A stretch of 40,412 nucleotides of DNA from Deltaproteobacteria bacterium ADurb.Bin207 (GTDB lineage Bacteria; Myxococcota_A; Polyangia; Polyangiales; Polyangiaceae): positions 1 through 40,412 of the forward strand of contig MWCO01000058.1 in the NCBI GenBank assembly GCA_002070115.1. The letters are read 5' to 3'. The notes beneath the pieces were generated by a model. That model had not been told where the DNA came from, did no database searches, and saw only the letters and a program-made list of their open reading frames with translations. Made by a program: the position numbers and the translations under genes. Numbering within the stretch: position 1 is the first letter of the stretch; each line of letters starts with the position of its first letter. This document shows positions 33,962 through 40,412 of the stretch, piece by piece.

Positions 33962-34366
33962 TGGTTTCGTCAATCCTTGCGCCGCCAGACACGGAACGTA
34001 TCTCTGATCTGAGGTGGTCACATGTTCGACGAGCCAATTTTCTAGAAAATGCACGACTTCGGCGGCCACGATGAGATCATCGCTTTCGAAACGGAGTTTG
34101 AAACCTTGCACGATATCGAGGAAAAGCTGGTGCTGCTCGATATGGGATGCGGCCGCTTCGTACCCACACTGCAAGAAGATCGCTTCCTCCGTTTGGAAGT
34201 GCATCTTTCCGTATTCAATCAAAAACCCAAGCAGCTCTGCAAAAGCCTCCCGACTCTCGTTACGCTGCATGGCCTCGGAGAAACGTCGAGCAGATCCAAA
34301 TAGCTGCTTATGCTGCTCATCGATGACCGTAACCTTGACGCTGAATCGATCGTCCCAAGTGAGCAT
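33953..34366 (-). CDS. bacteriohemerythrin
   Basis: The 137-residue four-helix protein binds a non-haem di-iron site that takes up oxygen. Ligands are complete: His19, His56, Glu60, His75, His79, His115 and Asp120, in the motifs DEQHKQLF, MHFQTEEAIF, SHIEQHQLF and EHVTTSDQRY. No signal peptide, so cytosolic. In motile and microaerophilic bacteria such proteins deliver or buffer oxygen or help sensing. It is transcribed against the SprT-like gene, and the last nine bases of both coding regions overlap. Confidence 0.95.
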   Translation of the reverse strand: MLTWDDRFSVKVTVIDEQHKQLFGSARRFSEAMQRNESREAFAELLGFLIEYGKMHFQTEEAIFLQCGYEAAASHIEQHQLFLDIVQGFKLRFESDDLIVAAEVVHFLENWLVEHVTTSDQRYVPCLAAQGLTKPSS

Positions 34367-34520
34367 GATGGCCTAGCGTAGCGTGACACACGTCCAATGC
34401 AATACTGCTAGATCAATACACACGGCACCCAGACGTTCCTTGGAGACTCCGTGTACGCTTTCGTCAATCACCACGACTCGCTGTTGGTGAGCGGATTGTT
34501 CATGAGATAGTCTTGCCCCG

Positions 34521-35291
34521 ATGCTGCTCGCAATCGACATTGGCAACACCAACATCAGTTTTGGTGTATTTGACACAACGGATCTCATTCATCACTTCCG
34601 TGCCGAAAGCTCACGCACCAGGACGATCGATGAGTACTGCGTGTTCGTAGAACAAATGCTCGCGTTGCTGAACGTGGAGCGTCGGGCCTTGAACGCCGCC
34701 ATCATCGCAAGCGTCGTACCCACGTTGACCGAACCGATGAGTTCCCTTGCGCGACGAATGTTTGCGTGTGAGCCGGTCGTGGTGGGACCTGGCACACGCA
34801 CGGGAATGCCCATTCTGTACGATAATCCGAGAGACGTGGGCGCTGACCGCATCGTCAATGCGGTCGCCGCGTACGATATCGTTCGTGCCGGCGTGGTGGT
34901 CGTCGATTTTGGCACCGCAACGACATTTGATTGTGTGAGCCCGAAAGGAGAATATTTGGGAGGCGCCATCGTACCGGGAATTCAGATCAGCGCGGAAGCT
35001 CTGTTTGCCAGAGCCGCAAAACTCCCCCGCGTCGACTTGACAGCTCCTGCCAAAGTCATTGGACGCAACACCCCTCATGCCATGCAATCAGGCATCACCT
35101 ATGGGTATGCGTCGCTCGTCGAGGGTATGATTGAACGTATTCGCAATGAAGTAGGGTTTCCTTGTGCCATCCTGGCCACCGGAGGGCTGGCACCACTCAT
35201 TGCCAAGCTCACCTCATGCATCGAGCATGTGGATGATAGTCTGGCGCTTCGAGGCATGCGTATCGTGTACGAGCGCAATCGACCCACCTAG
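34521..35291 (+). CDS. coaX: type III pantothenate kinase
   Basis: The 256-residue enzyme phosphorylates pantothenate, first step of coenzyme A synthesis. ASKHA-fold motifs are present: LAIDIGNTNISFGVFD (phosphate loop), GADRIVNAVAAYDI, VVVDFGTATTFDCVS, LGGAIVPGIQISAEAL and ILATGGLAPLIA. Length is normal. The ribosome site upstream of ATG 34521 is weak. It lies 13 bases before the permease gene on the same strand, so they could share a transcript, although no functional link is obvious. Confidence 0.95.
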   Translation: MLLAIDIGNTNISFGVFDTTDLIHHFRAESSRTRTIDEYCVFVEQMLALLNVERRALNAAIIASVVPTLTEPMSSLARRMFACEPVVVGPGTRTGMPILYDNPRDVGADRIVNAVAAYDIVRAGVVVVDFGTATTFDCVSPKGEYLGGAIVPGIQISAEALFARAAKLPRVDLTAPAKVIGRNTPHAMQSGITYGYASLVEGMIERIRNEVGFPCAILATGGLAPLIAKLTSCIEHVDDSLALRGMRIVYERNRPT

Positions 35292-35304
35292 ACAAGAGGA
35301 ATCG

Positions 35305-36297
35305 ATGCGCAAATTCATGCTCTCCGTTGGCATCGCTGCTTTGCTGTTGATGCTCGTGACCTGGCTGGCAGCGGCCCTCGGCACGGAATCCGTGTCTTTC
35401 CAGCGGGCGATGACGGATGCAGCAAGCATTGATCACCGCATTTTATTCGATGTTCGGTTACCCCGAATCGCGTTGTCGGCCGTCGCGGGGGCGGGCCTTG
35501 CTGCCGTGGGTGCCGCGTTTCAAGCGCTGCTTCGGAATCCCCTTGCCGAGCCTTACGTACTGGGAGTCTCCGGTGGCGCTGCGCTCGGCGCCACGCTCGT
35601 CATTGCTTTCGGAGTTCCCTTAGCCGCCGTATGGTCGTCGGCCTTGATTCCCGCATCCGCCATGATAGGCGGCTTGGCGGCCACCGCCCTCGTGTATGCC
35701 ATCGCCCGCGCCGGCACCGAAGGCTCCGCCACGTCGATGCTTCTCGCCGGCGTCATCGTCAATGCCATTGCCGGTTCGCTCATCACCTTCATCAAATCCC
35801 TCGTCAGCGCCGCCAAAGCCCAAGACCTGCTGTTCTGGCTGATGGGCTTCATCGATGTTCCACCCATCACGACCCTTGCCGCTGTCACAGCTTACGTGTC
35901 GATCGGTTGCGCGGTGTTAATCGCCGATGCAGGGCGTCTCAATTTGCTGTCGTTGGGCGACGAGCCCGCTCAATATCTTGGTGTGAACGCGCGTCGGCTC
36001 GAGCGACGTGTCTATATCGCATCGTCGTTGGTGGTGGGGGCCATCGTGAGCACGACAGGATTGATTGGTTTCGTCGGGCTGGTGGTTCCTCATGCACTAC
36101 GTCGCATGGTCGGCCCGGATCATCGGATCTTGCTTCCCCTGTCGATGCTGATCGGTGCGTGTATGCTCATAATATGCGATCTTTTGGCGCGAGCGTCGTT
36201 TCATTGGTTGGGAACGGAACCACCGGTGGGAGCGGTCACCGCGCTGCTGGGGGGCCCGTTATTTTTGGCACTTCTTCGACGACGGGCGAATTGGTAG
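35305..36297 (+). CDS. FecCD/BtuC-family ABC transporter permease (no partners nearby)
   Basis: The 330-residue inner-membrane protein has about nine or ten hydrophobic segments and the family motifs DVRLPRIALSAVAGAGLA, AAFQALLRNPLAEPYVLGVS, a LMGFIDV loop and GFVGLVVPHALRRMVGPDHR. These are the landmarks of permeases for vitamin B12, haem or iron-siderophore import. ATG 35305 follows AGAGGA. Normal systems have an ATPase and a binding protein next to the permease; here the next gene runs the other way, and neither is in the window. The substrate therefore cannot be assigned. Confidence 0.93.
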   Translation: MRKFMLSVGIAALLLMLVTWLAAALGTESVSFQRAMTDAASIDHRILFDVRLPRIALSAVAGAGLAAVGAAFQALLRNPLAEPYVLGVSGGAALGATLVIAFGVPLAAVWSSALIPASAMIGGLAATALVYAIARAGTEGSATSMLLAGVIVNAIAGSLITFIKSLVSAAKAQDLLFWLMGFIDVPPITTLAAVTAYVSIGCAVLIADAGRLNLLSLGDEPAQYLGVNARRLERRVYIASSLVVGAIVSTTGLIGFVGLVVPHALRRMVGPDHRILLPLSMLIGACMLIICDLLARASFHWLGTEPPVGAVTALLGGPLFLALLRRRANW

Positions 36298-36394
36298 GCC
36301 TTGGGGATGGGAAAGGGCGTGGCCGGTTCGGTCGTGCCGCGCCATCATGGGCATAAGCAACGAGCGATGGGAAAGAGTCAGACAGGGGAGTCTT

Positions 36395-36760
36395 TCACTC
36401 TTGCGCACCCATCAATGCGATTTTCACCTGTTGAAGCAGTTTTTCCTCATCGACGGGTTTGTGCAACACGGGCACTTCTTTGGACACCGCAACGTTTCTG
36501 CCCGCCAAAGCGCTGACCACCAAGATAGGAATCGTGCCATGCTCTTTGTGATTCCTCATCTTTCGAAAAAAATCCGTGCCGGTATTACGAGGCATTTGTA
36601 GATCGAGCAGGATCAGGTCCGGATGATGATCTTCCACAGCTTTTATTGCTGCCACACCGTCGTCGGCGGTGACCACCTCATAGCCGTTGTCTTGCAACAA
36701 CCTCGATAGAAACACCTGAACGTCGCGTTCGTCATCGACAACCAGGATTCGATGGCTCAT
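36395..36760 (-). CDS. single-domain response regulator (CheY-like)
   Basis: This 121-residue receiver domain has VVDDERD (acidic pocket), phospho-acceptor Asp in LLDLQMP, Ser/Ala in VVSALAG and the conserved Lys in VLHKPV, with no output domain. A perfect AGGAGG lies eight bases before its ATG. It overlaps the end of the upstream histidine kinase by 29 bases, so the two are almost surely a pair. Output is through protein interaction rather than DNA binding. It could also take phosphate from the CheA described above, but its position argues for the PAS kinase. Confidence 0.93.
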   Translation of the reverse strand: MSHRILVVDDERDVQVFLSRLLQDNGYEVVTADDGVAAIKAVEDHHPDLILLDLQMPRNTGTDFFRKMRNHKEHGTIPILVVSALAGRNVAVSKEVPVLHKPVDEEKLLQQVKIALMGAQE

Positions 36761-38606
36761 GACGAATCCTCCTTTCCGCTCGAGCGAAAGTCACCCTCGG
36801 CCCCACCACGCTTTCTTGCATAGGCAGAAGGACCGTAAATCTTGCACCTTTTCCGACTTGGGAAATCACTTTCACATTCCCACCATGGTCTTCGATTATT
36901 TTTTTTGACATCATGAGCCCCAGCCCGGTCCCGGCTTGCCCTTTTGTGGTGAAAAAAGGATGAAACAGCTTTTCCATCACATCGTGGCTCATCCCGCAGC
37001 CGCTATCCCACACCTCGTAGCGTAGCGTGGATTCGCTCCACCCCACGGAAATGCCCACTTGACACGCCCCAGGGATATTCAGGCAGGCTTCCAACGCGTT
37101 GGACAACAGATTGGACAGGCAAGTATGGATCGCATCGGCGTCCATCATGACCGCCAAAGACGATGGCCACGGCTCGAAAAGCAGGGTTATCCCCAGTCGC
37201 TGGGCCTGAGGCCGAAATAGCTCCACGACGTCTTTGGCAATTTGGTTGGCATCGCATTCGGCCAACTCCAGCTCATGGTCTTTGGACAGGCGAAGGAAGT
37301 CACGAACCATCGAGTGAATCCGTGCGAAATTACGCTCCAACGTGGCAAGCCCCTCGTCCCTTCGCGGCCCATCGTCCCGCTCACAACCTTTTTTGACGTC
37401 GTAGATTCCTCCCTGAATCCCTGTCAGGATGTTTTTGATGCTATGGGCCAATTGGGTCATCGTATGACCGATGGCAGCCATGCGTTCATTGCGCAACATC
37501 TGACGCTCCAACTCTTTCCGTTCCCGCAAGTCTTGCAAAAAGGCTGCACCCCCCACCACCTTTTGCCCCTGCCGAAGGACGGTGGCCGACAGGCGAACCG
37601 GTATTTTTTCTCCGCGGGAACCGTCGACGTGCGTATCCCGAAGCAACACGCTCGAAACGCCATCACGAATTTGTTCGAAGAACTGAAGCGGCAACAACTC
37701 GTGTCCTATCTTTCGATACAGAACGTCTTGCCGTTTTTTTCCAAAAAGCGATTCCGCCGCCGCGTTGAATAGCGTGACTTGCCCATCCGTATCCACCGCC
37801 ACCAGCGCATCGAGGGAGCTTTCCGTGATTTCATGGCGCATTCGATGTTGCCGCTCCAACTCCTCCGAGAGTTCGTGGATTTGGGTAATATCCAGCGACA
37901 TCTCCATCACATGAGAAACGCCCTGCCCGTCCTCGCCCATTGGAGCCGTCGACACGAAATAGTGCGAGCAAACGCCTTCCGCCCCCCAACGCACCTCCTG
38001 GGAGGTATGAATCCGCCCATCGGCAAAGGTCTTTTGCGCGGGACAACGATCACACGCCGCCTCACGCTTTTTGAACGTTTGATAACAGCGAGTCCCCACC
38101 ACCTCCCCAAAGCGGGCTCTGGCATGCTCGTTGGCTCGAATGATCCGATAATCCCGACGAATGACGGAAAGGGAGCAGGGCACCCGATCGAATAAAAAAT
38201 TATATTGGCTTTGGACCGACTTTCGTTCGGTGATGTCATAGGACATATTCACCACGAAAGCGATCTGTCCCCGATCGTCCACGATCGGAGAATGATGTAC
38301 GACATAATCCGCCCGTTGACCGAGACAATCCACCCCATGGGTTTCCGATATTCGAGAAACACCATCTCGAAACGTTCGATGAGCCGCGCAGGCGTCGCAC
38401 GCGGTAGGCGCATTTTTATAGGCCTGATAACAGGTTTTCCCCGCCGGATCCCCGAATATGGCCGAGAAGTTCTTGTTACAGGCGGCCACTCGCAAGCCTT
38501 TGTCGATCACACAAATGCTCATGGGCACTTGCTCGAACAACTCCCGCTTCACCCAGGTCCGGATGACCTTCTCCTCTTGAGCCCGTGGGGTATCCTGCTC
38601 ACTCAT
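36732..38606 (-). CDS. triple-PAS histidine kinase with paired Cys clusters
   Basis: The 624-residue sensor has no membrane segment. PAS1 (about 20-128) and PAS2 (about 135-245) each hold the same cluster: Cys59, Cys70, Cys73 and Cys174, Cys185, Cys188 (C-x10-C-x2-C, followed by a Thr-Phe-x-Asp-Gly turn). PAS3 (about 255-365) lacks it. The kinase core is NtrB-like: phospho-acceptor His388 in LAHSIKNIL, then NLLSNALEAC, DSGCGM and TGLGLMMSKKIIEDHGG. Cys clusters placed this way in PAS domains of deltaproteobacteria probably hold a metal or Fe-S site or a redox switch; that is inference. It lies after the HdrA and TPR genes and overlaps the response regulator. Confidence 0.93.
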   Translation of the reverse strand: MSEQDTPRAQEEKVIRTWVKRELFEQVPMSICVIDKGLRVAACNKNFSAIFGDPAGKTCYQAYKNAPTACDACAAHRTFRDGVSRISETHGVDCLGQRADYVVHHSPIVDDRGQIAFVVNMSYDITERKSVQSQYNFLFDRVPCSLSVIRRDYRIIRANEHARARFGEVVGTRCYQTFKKREAACDRCPAQKTFADGRIHTSQEVRWGAEGVCSHYFVSTAPMGEDGQGVSHVMEMSLDITQIHELSEELERQHRMRHEITESSLDALVAVDTDGQVTLFNAAAESLFGKKRQDVLYRKIGHELLPLQFFEQIRDGVSSVLLRDTHVDGSRGEKIPVRLSATVLRQGQKVVGGAAFLQDLRERKELERQMLRNERMAAIGHTMTQLAHSIKNILTGIQGGIYDVKKGCERDDGPRRDEGLATLERNFARIHSMVRDFLRLSKDHELELAECDANQIAKDVVELFRPQAQRLGITLLFEPWPSSLAVMMDADAIHTCLSNLLSNALEACLNIPGACQVGISVGWSESTLRYEVWDSGCGMSHDVMEKLFHPFFTTKGQAGTGLGLMMSKKIIEDHGGNVKVISQVGKGARFTVLLPMQESVVGPRVTFARAERRIRHEPSNPGCR

Positions 38607-38621
38607 GGATAAGCTTCTCTT

Positions 38622-39194
38622 TTATCCTGAGGAATCGCTGCCCAGCCGATGCAGGTGCGCCATGTCCTCCGCCAATTCTTCCGACCCAATCACTCTATCG
38701 ATCTCGATAACCTCCTGAAGCAAACAGCGGCATTGAGTCAAGTCGTCCAGCCCCTCGTAGGCCATCACCATATCCAATAACACCAGACGACGCGTCGCCA
38801 ATTCCCCTTCCTGCACGAGGGAAAGAGCTTTCCTCAATAGTTCGAGAGAATCCTCGAATTGACCCCATTGACACTTCATTTCCCCAAGTTCCCCAAAACA
38901 GAGCAATTTGCCTTCCCGATACGAAACCGCTTCTGCCAATTCCAACGCATCCTCGAACAGCGATACGGCAATGCTCCAGCGCAACGCCCGATATACCTTG
39001 CCCATGTGGATCATGGTAAGGCATTCCCATCGACTGTTTTTCGTATGTCGGATCTGGACCAACAGCTCCCACAGAATCCGAGCCGCCTCCCCGTATTGAC
39101 CGGATTCGGCTTTCAGCTTCGCTTCAAGGGTTTCCCGAACCCATTTCAGTTCTTCCTTGTCCACGGAAGAACTCAACTCCACCGACCAATCCAT
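38622..39194 (-). CDS. TPR-like helical repeat protein
   Basis: A 190-residue protein of amphipathic helix pairs with TPR-type spacing. Examples are GQYGEAARILWELL, WSIAVSLFEDALELAEA, GQFEDSLELLRKALSLV and DDLTQCRCLLQEVIEI. There are about four to five repeats and no signal peptide or enzyme motif. It should act as a protein-binding scaffold. A strong GGAGG precedes ATG 39194. It sits 51 bases after hdrA and 15 bases before the PAS kinase, so it belongs to the same transcript and may connect the two. Confidence 0.82.
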   Translation of the reverse strand: MDWSVELSSSVDKEELKWVRETLEAKLKAESGQYGEAARILWELLVQIRHTKNSRWECLTMIHMGKVYRALRWSIAVSLFEDALELAEAVSYREGKLLCFGELGEMKCQWGQFEDSLELLRKALSLVQEGELATRRLVLLDMVMAYEGLDDLTQCRCLLQEVIEIDRVIGSEELAEDMAHLHRLGSDSSG

Positions 39195-39245
39195 GGTCCC
39201 TCCGATCCACTGGGCTGAAGCCCAGTCCGGGAAGCGTGGATTTGC

Positions 39246-40412
39246 CTACGGTCCCGCAGACCAAGACCCCATCAAGGATGCCTCGATGATCGCCAGGTTC
39301 TGCCTATCATTCGGCCCTTTCAGCTCCGCGGCCCCATTCGGACAGGCCACCGCGCAAATCCCACACCCTTGACACGTTGCCGCATCCACCGTCACACGAT
39401 GGTTCACCACATCGTAGGAGCGTGCCTCGAAAGGACAGGCCGTAATACAGGTTCTGCATCGCGCACACAGACTGTCGTGAACCTTCGACGTCATCCGAGC
39501 AGCCGTCAAACGCCCCTTCGAAAGATATACGAACGCTCGCTGCGCCGCCGCTTCCGCCTGAGCCAAAACCTCCACGATCGGCCGCGGAGAATGCGCCAGT
39601 CCCGCAAGGAATACCCCTTCCTTCAGACAATCCACCGGACGCCACTTCGACTCTGCTTCCTGGAAAAACCCGTCTTGCGTCAGCGCAATACCCAGTTTTT
39701 CGCCTAATTCTTGATGGCTCGGATCAGGCTCCACCCCCGTACTCAAACACAACAAATCCGCACTCACCCGAACCTCGTCGCGAAGAATGGTATCCGTAAA
39801 CGTCACCACCGGCTTTCCATTCTCGAATTGTACCCTAGGCTTGTCCGCAGGGTCGTAAGAAGCAAATAGCACCCCTTGGCGCCTGGCTTCCGTATAATAC
39901 GATTCGAGAAACCCGTAGGTCATCATATCCCGGTACAAGATGACGATTCGCACTTGCGGATTGGCTTTTCTCAGTTGATTCGCATTTTTCAACGCCGCCG
40001 CACAACATACCCGGCTGCAATAATTGTGAGCCCCTGGCTCGCGGGAACCCACGCATTGAATCATCACCACCGTATCCAACGCCGCGGCATCGAGACTCCC
40101 CTCGGAAAGCCCCTTTTCCACCTCGCTTTGCGTCATGACGCGCTCGCTGGAACCATACCCATATAACGTGGTTCCCGCCTCTTTCCCCCCGGTGGCCACA
40201 ATGGTGGCACCATGCTCGATCGTTATCCGCTTTTCCCCTTGCTCCAACACGCTTCGAAAACGCCCCACCGTCCCTTGCGTCCTGGAAAGCCGAGTCTCCG
40301 TATGCACCTGAATCCGCGGGTTTTCCCGGACCGCCTGCATCAACCCCTCGACCAACCCCCGAGGATCCAACCCGTCCAACGTATAATGCAAATCCTGCCG
40401 CACCCTTCCCCC
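39246..40412 (-). CDS. hdrA: HdrA-like flavin/iron-sulphur oxidoreductase subunit (5' part beyond window)
   Basis: The frame is open through the last base of the window, so the N-terminus (with the first FAD-binding motif) is missing; about 388 residues are visible. They match the HdrA family of heterodisulphide-reductase-type electron-bifurcating complexes: ATIVATGG, IQCVGSREPGAHNYCSRVCC, ILYRDMMTYGFLESYY, DLLCLSTGVEPDP and VFLAGLAHSPRPI. Two [4Fe-4S] sites end the protein (CARCRTCITACP and CQGCGICAVACP). In methanogens and sulphate reducers HdrA passes electrons among ferredoxin, disulphide and hydrogenase or formate partners. Here the partner genes are not visible. Confidence 0.93.
   Translation of the reverse strand, partial: GGRVRQDLHYTLDGLDPRGLVEGLMQAVRENPRIQVHTETRLSRTQGTVGRFRSVLEQGEKRITIEHGATIVATGGKEAGTTLYGYGSSERVMTQSEVEKGLSEGSLDAAALDTVVMIQCVGSREPGAHNYCSRVCCAAALKNANQLRKANPQVRIVILYRDMMTYGFLESYYTEARRQGVLFASYDPADKPRVQFENGKPVVTFTDTILRDEVRVSADLLCLSTGVEPDPSHQELGEKLGIALTQDGFFQEAESKWRPVDCLKEGVFLAGLAHSPRPIVEVLAQAEAAAQRAFVYLSKGRLTAARMTSKVHDSLCARCRTCITACPFEARSYDVVNHRVTVDAATCQGCGICAVACPNGAAELKGPNDRQNLAIIEASLMGSWSAGP

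Overview
The window is a gene-dense stretch (about 40 kb, moderately GC-rich) of a bacterial chromosome. It is most consistent with a member of the Myxococcota or a related former deltaproteobacterium. The grounds are: Gly/Ser-rich linkers behind lipoprotein signals, two Hanks-type Ser/Thr kinases with extra C-terminal modules, an ECF sigma factor with a FecR-type anti-sigma partner ending in an AgmX/TonB-like domain, an elongation factor G of the spirochaete/mitochondrial (spd/mtEFG1) type, a two-CW protein, and HdrA. This is inference from gene content; no rRNA or other taxonomic marker is present. No tRNA, rRNA, CRISPR array, insertion sequence or phage gene was seen.

Layout. 1-6.1 kb: the 3' end of a secreted PPC-like protein, then leftward genes for a kinase with a cyclic-nucleotide-binding domain, a PEBP/YbhB-like lipoprotein and an unrecognised membrane-anchored protein; a small PilZ gene rightward; then a leftward ECF sigma/anti-sigma pair. 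6.1-6.6 kb is a 534-base divergent spacer with a 20-base near-palindrome. 6.6-16.2 kb is one long rightward cluster with overlapping or nearly touching genes: spd-type EF-G, a RecA-like ATPase fused to a SLOG-like domain, an alpha/beta-hydrolase lipoprotein with Asp at the nucleophile position, then CheA-CheW-CheW-CheR-CheB. No receptor and no stand-alone CheY lie in the window, so this looks like a chemosensory system of alternative function. It is the most unusual part of the window.

16.3-24.1 kb: a lipoprotein, QueD, Fe/Mn superoxide dismutase, a two-CW protein, a CAP-domain lipoprotein with a 24-base tandem repeat, an MBL-fold lipoprotein overlapping an exported unknown, and a SWIM-SNF2 helicase. 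24.3-30.5 kb: a SEC59/DGK1/VTE5-type membrane protein, then leftward genes for a Sua5/YrdC protein with a degenerate motif, two unknowns, RibF and a PEGA-like membrane Ser/Thr kinase. 30.7-36.3 kb: mostly rightward HolA, a MerR/B12-fold regulator that appears to have lost its cobalamin His, a SprT-DUF2786 protein, CoaX and an orphan FecCD/BtuC permease, with a bacteriohemerythrin gene opposite. 36.4-40.4 kb: a leftward cluster of HdrA (cut by the window end), a TPR-like protein, a triple-PAS histidine kinase with paired Cys clusters and a single-domain response regulator, suggesting redox sensing.

How the parts fit: signalling dominates (two Ser/Thr kinases, ECF pair, PilZ, chemosensory array, PAS kinase/regulator). 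It is mixed with housekeeping genes (EF-G, HolA, RibF, CoaX, QueD, YrdC). SOD and bacteriohemerythrin beside HdrA and Cys-PAS sensing suggest a cell that meets both oxygen and low-potential anaerobic metabolism.
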